Positions 17,072-25,406 of a stretch of 64,000 bases of DNA are shown here, piece after piece. The position numbers and the translations under genes are program-made. The notes beneath the pieces are model-generated. The model was given only the letters and a program-made list of their open reading frames with translations, was not told the DNA's origin and made no database searches. This DNA is from Tenacibaculum ovolyticum DSM 18103 (GTDB lineage: Bacteria; Bacteroidota; Bacteroidia; Flavobacteriales; Flavobacteriaceae). The stretch spans positions 957,045 to 1,021,044 of the forward strand of contig NZ_KE387163.1 of assembly GCF_000430545.1 (NCBI RefSeq), read 5' to 3'. The stretch's first letter is position 1, and each line of letters starts with the position of its first letter.

Positions 17072-17929
17072 TTAAACAACCATTTTTTCTATCGGGCACA
17101 CTAAAATACCTTCTGCTCCATTATTTTTTAACTCATCAATGATTTCCCAAAATTCATTTTTATCTAATACTGAGTGTACCGAACTCCATCCTTCTTCTGC
17201 CAATGGCAATACAGTAGGACTTCTCATTCCTGGTAAAATATCTAAAATTTTGTTTAGCTTATTATTGGGTGCATTTAAAAGAATATATTTTGATCTTCTT
17301 CCTTTTAAAACCGATTGAATTCTAAATTGTAATTTATTTAAAATCTCTTGTTGTACTGTATCTAATTTAGGTGAAACAGCTAAAACTGCTTCCGATTTTA
17401 AAATTACTTCAACTTCTTTTAAGTTGTTTTTAAATAGTGTAGAACCGCTAGATACAATATCACAAATACCATCTGCAAGCCCTATATTCGGAGCAATTTC
17501 TACAGAACCATTTATAATGTGTAATTGAGTTGTTATATTTTTTGACGCTAAAAAATTCTTAACTGTATTCGGATATGAAGTTGCAATTCTCTTGTTTTGA
17601 AAATATGATAATCCGTTGTATTCTTCTCCCTTAGGAATAGCTAAAGAAACTTTACATTTAGAAAAACCTAACTTTTCTATAAATTGAATATCTTCTCCTT
17701 TCTCTACTAATAAGTTTTCTCCGATAATTGCCGCATCAACAACTCCATCTTTTAGATATTGGGGAATATCACCATTTCTTAAATAAAAAATTTCTAATGG
17801 AAAGTTACTTGCTGAAGCTTTTAATTGATCTTTTCCATTGTCTATAGAAACTCCACAGTCTTTTAAAAGTTCTAATGACTCTTTGTTTAGTCTACCTGAT
17901 TTTTGAATTGCTATTCTTAATTTACTCAT
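17072..17929 (-). CDS. hisG: ATP phosphoribosyltransferase HisG (long form)
   Basis: A 285-residue protein that catalyses the first committed step, ATP + PRPP to phosphoribosyl-ATP. It has LRIAIQKSGRLNKES at the start and the PRPP loop GICDIVSSGSTLF. A C-terminal ACT-like regulatory domain (about 210-285, LPGMRSPTVLPLA...GAEGILV) makes it the long, histidine-inhibited form that needs no HisZ. It is the first structural gene of the operon and lies downstream of the attenuator at 17994-18110. Confidence 0.97.
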   Translation of the reverse strand: MSKLRIAIQKSGRLNKESLELLKDCGVSIDNGKDQLKASASNFPLEIFYLRNGDIPQYLKDGVVDAAIIGENLLVEKGEDIQFIEKLGFSKCKVSLAIPKGEEYNGLSYFQNKRIATSYPNTVKNFLASKNITTQLHIINGSVEIAPNIGLADGICDIVSSGSTLFKNNLKEVEVILKSEAVLAVSPKLDTVQQEILNKLQFRIQSVLKGRRSKYILLNAPNNKLNKILDILPGMRSPTVLPLAEEGWSSVHSVLDKNEFWEIIDELKNNGAEGILVCPIEKMVV

Positions 17930-17993
17930 GTTGTTTGTTAATTAATTTGAGTAAACCTTGACTTGAAGATTGTTTCTAAAAAAAAGAAACAAA

Positions 17994-18022
17994 AAACCCG
18001 TTTGATTTACTCAAACGGGTTT
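17994..18022 (-). terminator. Attenuator terminator of the his operon
   Basis: 12-bp stem AAACCCGTTTGA with its complement around a 5-base loop, followed on the minus strand by a run of T. It lies between the His leader peptide and hisG. The 5' arm and loop (18009-18017) can instead pair over 9 bp with the leader end (18060-18068), the expected antiterminator. Confidence 0.93.
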
Positions 18023-18053
18023 AAAATATATTTTGTTTTTAATCAATACATCT

Positions 18054-18110
18054 TCAGTTCGCTTGAGTGCAAATATGATGATGATGATGATGTAATTGAT
18101 TAAAATTCAT
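18054..18110 (-). CDS. hisL: Histidine operon leader peptide
   Basis: An 18-residue ORF, MNFNQLHHHHHHICTQAN, with six consecutive CAT (His) codons. It lies 125 bp upstream of hisG and 32 bp before a Rho-independent terminator. Six His in a row in front of a his operon is the hallmark of translational attenuation: a ribosome stalled for lack of charged His-tRNA lets the antiterminator form. The sequence ACTCAAGCG at the leader's end is complementary to CGTTTGAGT in the terminator, allowing one G-U pair. The His codon run, terminator and promoter all line up. Confidence 0.93.
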   Translation of the reverse strand: MNFNQLHHHHHHICTQAN

Positions 18111-18128
18111 GTTCTTATTTTATTACTG

Positions 18129-18159
18129 CAAATGTTTGTCTTTTATTTTAAATACACAA
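18129..18159 (-). promoter_or_regulatory. his operon promoter (-33 TTG, -7 AACATTTG)
   Basis: On the minus strand TTG (18157-18159), 20 bases, then AACATTTG (18129-18136), one mismatch from TAnnTTTG. It is 18 bp upstream of the leader-peptide ATG. Spacing fits the Bacteroidota sigma-ABfr promoter. Confidence 0.7.
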
Positions 18160-18286
18160 CCTTTTTCTTAAAAATTTAAAAAATAATTATTTTTAGTAGT
18201 TTATTCATGCTTTTATACTCCATAATTATTGTTATAAACAACAGAAGTAATTTTCCTTTATTAATACTTCAAACTCTAAAATATGA

Positions 18287-19828
18287 CTATAAATCAACTA
18301 AAAAATCATATAAACTTTCCTCTTTTTCTAAGCCCATTTTTTTCTTCAACCTATACCTCGTAGTCTCAACACTTCTTGGTGATACACTTATTAATTGTGA
18401 AACTTCTTTACTCTTTAGATTAGATACAATATAAGTACAGTGTTTTAAATCGTTAACTGATAAATTAGGAGAGATATTTTTTAATTTGTTGAAAAAATTT
18501 GGTCTAATTTTCTCAAATTGAATTTTAAAATCATTCCATAATTCTTCTTCAGAAATTAAACTTAATAATTTTTTATTTATGTTAATTAAATAACTAGATG
18601 CATTTGGAATATTTTCGATATCATCAGTAATTTTTCGAATAGCATCATTATATGTTGATACTTTTAAAACTCGAGAAAACAATGCTTGCTCATTTAAATT
18701 TAAAAGAATTTCGATTTCATTTTTCTTATCTATTATGACACCATTATTCTTCTTAAGATCAGCTATTAATAAATTTAAATCGATATTTAAATTTTCAATT
18801 TGCTTATTTTTTTTGTTATTATTTCTACGTAAAAAAATAAAAAAAATGGTTAATCCAATAAAAAAAATTGCGATTATACCACTTACAATAAGTTTCGTTT
18901 TTTGGTTATTAATAATAAGGTTTTGTTTATTCTTTAATTCATTTTCTAGTTCCAATTCGTATACAAAAGATTCTTTGATTCTTAAATTATCACTAATAAT
19001 CTTTTTCTCTAAATCATTATTTACCTCTTTATATTTTTGTAAAGCTAATATATAATCTCCTTTACTTTCATAGTATTTTGCATACGCATTGTTAATTAAA
19101 CTATTAAATTTACTATTATCTGAAGGAATAAATTTTTCTGCATTTTCTAAATTTATTAAAGCTTTTTCACTCATTCCGAGTTCAAAATAACTGTCTGCAA
19201 TAAAGTAATATATTTGACCTATCCCATCAGTTCTTTTACTGTCTTTTAAAATTAATTTTAAAAAACTTTTTGCATAAGTTATCGATTCTTCCCATTCCCC
19301 ACGTAATCTTGCATTTATAACTAAATTATAATATGTATTAATTAATTGTAATAAGTTACCAACCTCACTATAACTTGCAATTGCTTTTTTATAATACAAT
19401 GCAGCTTTAACAACATTTTTATATTCTGATGAAAAAATAAGCCCTCTAGCATTATATATAGAACCTATTAAAAATATATCGTTTGTATTTTTTGCTAATT
19501 CAAATGATTCAATGAATAAATCTTCCGCCTTTTTAAATCTTTTTAATTCAAGATTGTTAACTCCTTTTAAGTATAATATTTTACTATTTATTGAATCTTT
19601 CTTTACAGTAAACTTATTAAGTTTTATGATTGTTAGTAAGCTATCTAAAAACTGTGGTTTTTCATTATTTTGAAATTTATAAAAGCCTTTAACAATTATC
19701 TCCTCGTATTCTTTTTCTGAAATATTTTCTTTTTGCTGTCCATTTATGCTTATAACAGACGACAGTAGAAAAAACACAAATACTAAATATCTTTTACTTT
19801 TAAAAAAAATGCTCCTCATACACTTCAT
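18287..19828 (-). CDS. TPR-containing transcriptional regulator with LuxR-type HTH
   Basis: A 513-residue protein. An N-terminal signal-like hydrophobic segment (YLVFVFFLLSSVISI) is followed by about 250 residues of TPR-type helical repeats (LYLKGVNNLELKRFKKAEDL, AYAKYYESKGDYILALQKY). A transmembrane helix (LIVSGIIAIFFIGLTIFFIFL) and a coiled coil follow. The C-terminus is a LuxR-like HTH: LSVNDLKHCTYIVSNLKSKE, VSQLISVSPRSVETTRYRLKK. Sensing would be periplasmic and DNA binding cytoplasmic, a layout common in Flavobacteria. The target is unknown. Confidence 0.82.
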   Translation of the reverse strand: MKCMRSIFFKSKRYLVFVFFLLSSVISINGQQKENISEKEYEEIIVKGFYKFQNNEKPQFLDSLLTIIKLNKFTVKKDSINSKILYLKGVNNLELKRFKKAEDLFIESFELAKNTNDIFLIGSIYNARGLIFSSEYKNVVKAALYYKKAIASYSEVGNLLQLINTYYNLVINARLRGEWEESITYAKSFLKLILKDSKRTDGIGQIYYFIADSYFELGMSEKALINLENAEKFIPSDNSKFNSLINNAYAKYYESKGDYILALQKYKEVNNDLEKKIISDNLRIKESFVYELELENELKNKQNLIINNQKTKLIVSGIIAIFFIGLTIFFIFLRRNNNKKNKQIENLNIDLNLLIADLKKNNGVIIDKKNEIEILLNLNEQALFSRVLKVSTYNDAIRKITDDIENIPNASSYLININKKLLSLISEEELWNDFKIQFEKIRPNFFNKLKNISPNLSVNDLKHCTYIVSNLKSKEVSQLISVSPRSVETTRYRLKKKMGLEKEESLYDFLVDL

Positions 19829-19887
19829 AATATTTTCACGTAGAAATTTAATTCAATTCCTCGCATAATAACCCTCTAAATATACGT

Positions 19888-19895
19888 CAAATATA
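19888..19895 (-). promoter_or_regulatory. TATATTTG -7 element for the TPR/LuxR regulator
   Basis: Perfect minus-strand match to TAnnTTTG, 59 bp upstream of the ATG at 19828. No -33 TTG at standard spacing was seen. Confidence 0.55.
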
Positions 19896-20103
19896 CTACA
19901 TAAAGTATAAATACATCTTTAGTGGTTTTATAAAGAAAAAGCAGCAACAAAATATTTTTAAAAAAAAAATGACAATTTAAAAATACACAAACTACTATAA
20001 AACAAAAAGATAACTATCTATAAATCTATAATTACACATTAGCTAATTGACATAAAATATACATCAAAATCACTACAATCAATTTATCAACTCTTTACTC
20101 TTA

Positions 20104-20251
20104 TATATTTGCACCGAAGTTATTATTTTCCCCCTTAATTAAATAACTTCTTTAATTAAACCCCCTTTTATTAATTATACCCTTCCTTATTAATTAATAT
20201 TTATAAACTACCAAAAACATTATTCCCTATATATGTTATGGTAGTTTTTTT
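20104..20251 (+). ncRNA. Candidate small RNA ending in a Rho-independent terminator
   Basis: A + strand TATATTTG at 20104-20111 is followed by a C-run-containing, gene-free stretch (TTTTCCCCCTT near 20127). It ends in a terminator: AAACTACCA (20205-20213) pairs with TGGTAGTTT (20239-20247), followed by T to 20251. Both neighbouring genes are on the minus strand, so this + strand promoter/terminator pair is not explained by them. It matches no RNA family I recognise. Confidence 0.4.
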
Positions 20252-20278
20252 ATTTAAAATAAACACGACAACATTCTT

Positions 20279-20326
20279 TTCAAAACAAATAAAACCACCT
20301 TTAGAGGTGGTTTTATTTGTTTTGAA
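20279..20326 (-). terminator. Long-stem terminator of the cysteine dioxygenase/decarboxylase operon
   Basis: 22-bp perfect stem around a TTAG loop, with the GC-rich core CCACCT/AGGTGG near the loop. It lies 66 bp beyond the stop of the decarboxylase gene on its strand. The stem is long enough to act in both directions. Confidence 0.8.
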
Positions 20327-20391
20327 TTCAATTTAAACTCAATTGAAATTATTAAGATTACTTATCTTAATATAATAACAAGTAGTAGTTT

Positions 20392-21789
20392 TTAAATACC
20401 TATTTCCTTTTGAGTTGCTAACATCATTGTATTCTCCACAAACTCTTCTAATACTTTAAAGAAATTCAATATATCTAATTTTTCATTATTTGCATTAATA
20501 GTTACCAACCTAATAAAAGTATTTTCTTTAAATGCCCCAAAACCTACAACTGTAATTTGATGCTCATACAATGTTGTACAAAGTTCTGTTGGATCAATAT
20601 TTTTATAATTAAAACAGATAGAAATGGAATCATCAAAACTATATAAAGTATAATCAGGATTATTTTTAAGATAATCAAGAGCTACATTTGCTAAACTAAA
20701 TTGTTGCTCTACAATTTTCTTTAATCCATTTGTTCCAACAGATTTCCATAATGTCCAAAATTTTAAAGCATCATTTCTCCTTCCACATTGAAAAGATGTT
20801 TTACCTAAGTTAAAGTCATCTCCGTCTGTTTGATATAAATACTCAGCATCATTACTAAAAGAATCGTATAAATGCTTTTTATCATTTACTAAGATGATCG
20901 AACAAGTTAATGGTGTTCCTAACATTTTATGCGCATTGTAACTAAAAGAATTAGATCTTTCAACTCCTTTTATAAGATGCTTATATTTTTCGCTAAAAAT
21001 TACACTACCACAATATGCTCCATCTACATGAAGCCATATTTTATATTTTTCTGTAATATCTGCAATTTTATCTATTGGGTCAAAAGCTCCTAAGACAGTT
21101 GTTCCAGCAGTTGCATTTACATAAGTTGGAATACCTCCGTTTTTTATATCTTCTTTTATTTGTGCTTCTAATTTTTCAGGGATCATTTTCCCTTTGTTAT
21201 CAGCTTGAATATAACGAATATTATTTCTTCCAATTCCTGCAAAACTAGCATTTTTTGCATTCGAATAATGTGACTCTTTAGAAGTATAAACAATCAATGG
21301 CTTAGTCATACCATCAAACCTACAACTTGGATCTTTAGTGTCACGCGCCATTATTAATGCCATATAATTACTCATAGAGCCTCCTGTAGGAAATGTACCA
21401 TTACTATTTAATCCGTACCCAACTAAATCACAAGATTTCCTTATAATTTCTTGCTCAATACCAACTTGTGGCCCTGCAACTTTGTAGGTATACATACTGT
21501 TATTAAGTAAAACAGCTAATAAATCTCCTAAAACAGCTTTCCCTTGTCTACCTCCAAAAAGTTGATTGAAAAATAAATTTGTTGCTGTTTTTGGTGTTGA
21601 AACAAGCACTTCTTTTAATAAAGATTTAAACTTATCATCAATCATTGCTGAATCATTTAACGAAAGGTCAATAGTGTCGTACAATTTATTTGAATCTATT
21701 CTTGCTGCTACTGGTTTTTTATCTTCTTCACTGATTAAAAAAGTTACTAGTTCATTAAATAAACTTAAATCATTATTTATGTCAGACAT
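20392..21789 (-). CDS. Group II PLP-dependent decarboxylase, probable cysteine sulfinate decarboxylase
   Basis: A 465-residue PLP enzyme of the glutamate/aromatic/cysteine-sulfinate decarboxylase family. It has the N-terminal FFNQLFGGRQG block, GSMSNYMAL, the Asp/His motif WLHVDGAYCGS, and the PLP Lys in SYNAHKMLGTPL. The FNQL-G and NAHK forms fit the GAD/CSAD branch rather than aromatic decarboxylases, which have DPHK. It follows cysteine dioxygenase by 26 bp in one operon. That makes cysteine sulfinate the likely substrate and hypotaurine the product. Aspartate or glutamate decarboxylation is the alternative. Confidence 0.8.
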   Translation of the reverse strand: MSDINNDLSLFNELVTFLISEEDKKPVAARIDSNKLYDTIDLSLNDSAMIDDKFKSLLKEVLVSTPKTATNLFFNQLFGGRQGKAVLGDLLAVLLNNSMYTYKVAGPQVGIEQEIIRKSCDLVGYGLNSNGTFPTGGSMSNYMALIMARDTKDPSCRFDGMTKPLIVYTSKESHYSNAKNASFAGIGRNNIRYIQADNKGKMIPEKLEAQIKEDIKNGGIPTYVNATAGTTVLGAFDPIDKIADITEKYKIWLHVDGAYCGSVIFSEKYKHLIKGVERSNSFSYNAHKMLGTPLTCSIILVNDKKHLYDSFSNDAEYLYQTDGDDFNLGKTSFQCGRRNDALKFWTLWKSVGTNGLKKIVEQQFSLANVALDYLKNNPDYTLYSFDDSISICFNYKNIDPTELCTTLYEHQITVVGFGAFKENTFIRLVTINANNEKLDILNFFKVLEEFVENTMMLATQKEIGI

Positions 21790-21815
21790 GTATTACTATT
21801 TTATTATTTCACTTA

Positions 21816-22349
21816 TTATACTGTCGTACAATAAGTTAATTTTCTATTTATAAATTTTTTATTTTCCTCATCGAATGTTCTACATTTTCGTATCGGTTTA
21901 GCATACAAATGAAGAGACATGCTTCTTTTATTTGATATATTTTCTAAACTATGAAAACCCATAAAGTCTTTCATGTAAGTAACTTCATTTACTCTTGATA
22001 TAGTTGTTTTAGTAACATTAAGCTCTCCTATATCATTCTCTTTATATATCTTTTCTCTAAATTCACCATTAATAACTTTTACCCAGCATTCTTCACCACC
22101 ATGATCATGAATTGGCGTAATTTGTCCTTGTTCCCAACAAAGTAATATTAATTCAAACTTTTCATTATTGATAATACAGTTCCTAGTATAGCTTTCTTTA
22201 GACCATGAAGTATAATCGTCAAAAATATCAGCCGAGAGCTCTATTAGGTGTATAATATGATTGTAAGTCGTACTTTCTCCTTCAGAAAGAGCTGCAACTA
22301 ATTCTTCTAATGTTTGAATTATTACAGGAGTATGATTGTTAGAATTCAA
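21816..22349 (-). CDS. cdo: Cysteine dioxygenase type I
   Basis: A 177-residue cupin. The iron ligands are visible as His81 and His83 in PIHDHGGEECW and His133 in FMGFHSLEN. Cys88 lies five residues after the second His and Tyr149 in SLHLYAKP, the two residues that form the thioether cofactor in mammalian enzymes; many bacterial members have Gly instead of this Cys. Arg56 (YTRNC) fits the carboxylate-binding Arg. It oxidises cysteine to cysteine sulfinate. No ATG exists upstream in frame before a stop, so the start is TTG at 22349. It is the first gene of an operon with the decarboxylase. Confidence 0.9.
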   Translation of the reverse strand: MNSNNHTPVIIQTLEELVAALSEGESTTYNHIIHLIELSADIFDDYTSWSKESYTRNCIINNEKFELILLCWEQGQITPIHDHGGEECWVKVINGEFREKIYKENDIGELNVTKTTISRVNEVTYMKDFMGFHSLENISNKRSMSLHLYAKPIRKCRTFDEENKKFINRKLTYCTTV

Positions 22350-22447
22350 GTAATTTGTTGCTTTTTATATTCGTTTAATATACAATCCTAAGGTTTCCCT
22401 CTAAATTTAATCAAGTAACTCTACAAGGTTTTAATAATGTAAGTTAC

Positions 22448-22455
22448 CAAATATA
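22448..22455 (-). promoter_or_regulatory. TATATTTG -7 element for the cdo operon
   Basis: Perfect minus-strand TAnnTTTG match about 100 bp before the TTG start, giving a moderate 5' leader. No -33 TTG at usual spacing was seen. Confidence 0.5.
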
Positions 22456-22821
22456 AGTTTTTCATATAATTATTAAGACTTAATAATGTTATTTTTCTTA
22501 ATAGAAAATTTCTCTTATATATCATTGAGTCTATCTAAAAAAAATAACCTTACATTTTTAAGAGCGAAAATTATCTCGGATACTATCTGTTTTAAGATTG
22601 GTATTATCTCTTATATATTACAAAAATGTTATATGCTTATAGCATTATCAGAAACTATCGCTAAAAACCTTGATATTTTACGGAATCTTATTACAACTTA
22701 AGAATCCACAATCTTTAATATAATGTCTTAAGCATCTCTTCAAATATAGATTTAATTGACGCTATAAAAAGTAATAGTTAAATATAAATTAGGTACTATT
22801 AATTGTAAAATAAAATTACAA
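22456..22821. other. Intergenic stretch without a supported gene
   Basis: About 365 bp, AT-rich. It contains a 71-codon + strand frame (22486-22701) rich in Ile/Leu/Lys with no ribosome-binding region or promoter and no recognisable protein; it is not accepted as a gene. Confidence 0.5.
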
Positions 22822-23199
22822 CTAAGACTCTAAAGGTACTTCTGGTAGTTTATTTTTAAAACTCGGAGCATTTTCTCTGTAAGATATCAATTTCTTCTTA
22901 GATACCAATATCAATAAGTCTTCATTTAAAGTAAATAAAGTTCCTGCTCTAAAAGACTCCATCAATAGTTTTTCTAATTCTAATATTGCTTCTTTTAAAG
23001 AAAACTGCTTGTACTTTTCTTCTTCTGTATGTCGGTATTTGAATTGAAAAACCTCTTTCCCTTCAATCAAAAATAAACGCATATACACATTTATTAAGCC
23101 TGCACTTTTTCTAATAGACTTGCTTAATGTTAGTTTTACAAAACTATCATTCGTAAGACTATGTTCTAATGTTTCAAAAAATTGTTTAAAATCACTCAT
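22822..23199 (-). CDS. Truncated paralogue of the Methyltransf_32 protein (N-terminal domain only)
   Basis: A 125-residue protein aligned over its whole length with residues 1-125 of the methyltransferase at 2187-3338. Shared blocks include TLSKSIRKSAG, FRAGTLFTLNEDLLILVSKKK, and SYRENAPSFKNKLP. It stops exactly where the catalytic half would begin, so it lacks all SAM-binding motifs. A TTG at 23223 extends the frame, but it lies beyond the TATATTTG promoter motif, so the ATG at 23199 (MSDFKQF) is chosen. It could be a domain-only regulator or a decaying duplicate; the intact frame and promoter favour expression. Confidence 0.75.
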   Translation of the reverse strand: MSDFKQFFETLEHSLTNDSFVKLTLSKSIRKSAGLINVYMRLFLIEGKEVFQFKYRHTEEEKYKQFSLKEAILELEKLLMESFRAGTLFTLNEDLLILVSKKKLISYRENAPSFKNKLPEVPLES

Positions 23200-23203
23200 A
23201 TTG

Positions 23204-23211
23204 CAAATATA
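23204..23211 (-). promoter_or_regulatory. TATATTTG -7 element abutting the start of the truncated paralogue
   Basis: Minus-strand TATATTTG, then CAAT, then the ATG at 23199. The T-run of the bipA terminator leads directly into this box. The transcript would be nearly leaderless. Confidence 0.6.
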
Positions 23212-23213
23212 AA

Positions 23214-23242
23214 AAAAGCTCAAGTTTAAAACTTGAGCTTTC
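23214..23242 (-). terminator. bipA terminator
   Basis: About 12-bp near-perfect stem (AAGCTCAAGTTT and its complement, single central base) followed on the minus strand by seven T. It lies 23 bp beyond the bipA stop. Confidence 0.85.
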
Positions 23243-23264
23243 TTATTTATATATAATTTAAAAC

Positions 23265-25037
23265 TTATGCTTTAAATACAATTTTACGCATACGTAAACT
23301 TTCTGGAGTAACTTCTAAGTACTCATCTGCTTTAATATATTCCATATTCTCTTCTAAAGAGAAATCAATTTTTGGAGCAATTTTCATAGCGTCATCTGTA
23401 CCAGATTTACGCATATTTGTTAATTGCTTTCCTTTAATTAAGTTTACAGCCATATCATCAGATTTACTGTTCTCACCAATTACTTGTCCAATATAAATCT
23501 CTTGGTTAACATCAATAAAGAATTTACCTCTATCTTGTAAACGGTTTAATGCATATGCTGTAGCTTTACCTGTTGCTGCAGAAATAATTGCTCCTTTTAC
23601 TTCTTCAGTAAAGTCTCCTTTATAAGGACCGTACTCACTAAATCTATGGTTAATAATTGCTTGACCAGCTGTAGCTGTTAAGATCTTATTTCTTAATCCG
23701 ATTAATCCACGAGATGGAATTGTAAATTCTAAGTGTTGTAAATCTCCTTTAGGCTCCATAATCATTAAATCTCCTTTACGTAAAGAAACTAAATTTACAG
23801 CTTTAGAAGCAACATCTTCTGGTACATCGATAGACAATGTTTCCATTGGCTCATGTTTCTTACCATCAATCATTTTTATAATTACTTGTGGTCTTCCCAC
23901 TTGTAATTCATATCCTTCACGACGCATTGTTTCAATCAATACAGATAAGTGTAATACTCCACGACCGTATACATTAAATTTATCTTCAGAATCAGTAGTT
24001 TCAACTTTTAAAGCTAAATTCTTTTCTAATTCTTTAAACAGTCTATCACGAATATGACGAGATGTTACAAATTTACCTTCTTTACCAAAGAAAGGTGAGT
24101 TGTTAATTGTAAATAACATACTCATTGTTGGTTGATCAATTTCTGTTCTTGGTAATGCTTCTGGATTTTCTAAATCAGCAATAGTATCACCAATTTCAAA
24201 TCCTTCAATACCTGTAATAGCACAAATATCTCCACAAGGAACTTTATCTACTTGAACTTTACCCATTCCTTCGAATACGTGCAATTCTTTAATTCTTACT
24301 TTTTTAGTAGTACCGTCAGCTTTACATAACATGTAATCTTTACCAGCTTCTAAATCTCCTCTAAAAACACGTCCAATAGCTATTCTTCCTGTAAAAGAAG
24401 AAAAATCTAATGAAGTAATTTGCATTTGTGGAGTTCCTTCGTTGTACTTTGTTTCTGGAATAGATTCTAATACAGCATCTAATAAAGGTACGATGTTATC
24501 AGTTTCATTTTTCCAATCAGTACTCATCCAGTTATTCTTTGCAGAACCATAGATTGTTGTAAAGTCTAATTGCTCTTCAGTAGCTTCTAAAGCAAACATC
24601 AAATCAAAAACTTTTTCATGAACAATGTCAGGAGTACAGTTTTCTTTATCTACTTTGTTTACTACTACAATTGGTGTTAAACCTAATTCTAAAGCTTTTC
24701 CTAATACAAAACGAGTTTGTGGCATAGGACCTTCAAATGCATCAACTAATAATAAAACACCATCAGCCATTTTTAATACACGCTCTACTTCTCCTCCGAA
24801 ATCGGCGTGACCAGGTGTATCAATTACATTGATTTTAGTGTTCTTATAGTTTACAGATACGTTTTTAGAAAGAATCGTAATTCCTCTTTCACGTTCTAAG
24901 TCATTATTATCTAATAATAAGTCTGTACGTTCTTTACGATCGTCTAAAACTTTTGCCTGATCTATAATTTTGTCTACCAAGGTAGTCTTACCGTGATCAA
25001 CGTGTGCTATAATAGCGATGTTTCTAATTGGTTGCAT
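23265..25037 (-). CDS. typA: Translational GTPase BipA/TypA
   Basis: A 590-residue ribosome-associated GTPase. The G domain has [12 protein letters not shown] (G1), [15 protein letters not shown] (G3) and NKVDKE (G4). EF-G-like domain II, domains III/V ([20 protein letters not shown]) and the BipA-specific C-terminal domain ([17 protein letters not shown]) follow. The frame extends to a TTG at 25061, but that TTG is the end of the TACTTTTG promoter box, so the ATG at 25037 ([12 protein letters not shown]) is the start. It acts in ribosome assembly and stress adaptation. Confidence 0.97.
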   Translation of the reverse strand: MQPIRNIAIIAHVDHGKTTLVDKIIDQAKVLDDRKERTDLLLDNNDLERERGITILSKNVSVNYKNTKINVIDTPGHADFGGEVERVLKMADGVLLLVDAFEGPMPQTRFVLGKALELGLTPIVVVNKVDKENCTPDIVHEKVFDLMFALEATEEQLDFTTIYGSAKNNWMSTDWKNETDNIVPLLDAVLESIPETKYNEGTPQMQITSLDFSSFTGRIAIGRVFRGDLEAGKDYMLCKADGTTKKVRIKELHVFEGMGKVQVDKVPCGDICAITGIEGFEIGDTIADLENPEALPRTEIDQPTMSMLFTINNSPFFGKEGKFVTSRHIRDRLFKELEKNLALKVETTDSEDKFNVYGRGVLHLSVLIETMRREGYELQVGRPQVIIKMIDGKKHEPMETLSIDVPEDVASKAVNLVSLRKGDLMIMEPKGDLQHLEFTIPSRGLIGLRNKILTATAGQAIINHRFSEYGPYKGDFTEEVKGAIISAATGKATAYALNRLQDRGKFFIDVNQEIYIGQVIGENSKSDDMAVNLIKGKQLTNMRKSGTDDAMKIAPKIDFSLEENMEYIKADEYLEVTPESLRMRKIVFKA

Positions 25038-25058
25038 TCTTGCTCGATTTTGAAGCTG

Positions 25059-25087
25059 CAAAAGTAGTGTTTTAAAAATGAAAACAA
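25059..25087 (-). promoter_or_regulatory. bipA promoter (-33 TTG, -7 TACTTTTG)
   Basis: Minus-strand TTG (25085-25087), an 18-base spacer and TACTTTTG (25059-25066), 21 bp upstream of the chosen ATG. Confidence 0.65.
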
Positions 25088-25103
25088 TATAAATGAAGCT
25101 GAA

Positions 25104-25406
25104 TTATTTTTCTTCGTCTAAAGGTTCATCGTCTGCCCTAAAGGCACTTGGCAAAATATCTGGAATTAATTTTATTAATAAAGGGAGTAACAATGCGCCT
25201 CCCGGTAGCATAAATACAGTAAAAGCAGGTATTGCTTTACAAATATCTAAAAGTTGTTCTTTTACCTTTCCCTTCTCTTCATCAGTTAAGTTTGTGGTAA
25301 TCGATTTTTTAACCAAAAAAACTAATTCTTTGCTTTCTTGAAGTTCTTTTGCTACTCTTTTTTTATTTTTTTTTATTACTTCCTTTATTTCGTCAACCGC
25401 ATTCAT
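25104..25406 (-). CDS. Small protein with a LETM1-like C-terminal segment
   Basis: A 100-residue protein. The first 60 residues are charged and helical, with a possible coiled coil. Residues 68-92 read PAFTVFMLPGGALLLPLL followed by IKLIPDILPSAF. This matches the conserved LETM1 pattern of a membrane helix followed by LLPxLLKxxPxxLPSxF. It would insert once in a membrane. LETM1 proteins exchange K+ or Ca2+ against H+ in mitochondria; the role of such a mini version in bacteria is unknown. The start overlaps the stop of the proline dehydrogenase gene by one base (TAATG), so translation is coupled. Confidence 0.65.
   Translation of the reverse strand: MNAVDEIKEVIKKNKKRVAKELQESKELVFLVKKSITTNLTDEEKGKVKEQLLDICKAIPAFTVFMLPGGALLLPLLIKLIPDILPSAFRADDEPLDEEK

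Noticed and set aside
22486..22701. 71-codon + strand ORF
   Set aside because: No promoter or recognisable domain, composition typical of AT-rich noise; it lies in the gap between cdo and the truncated paralogue.
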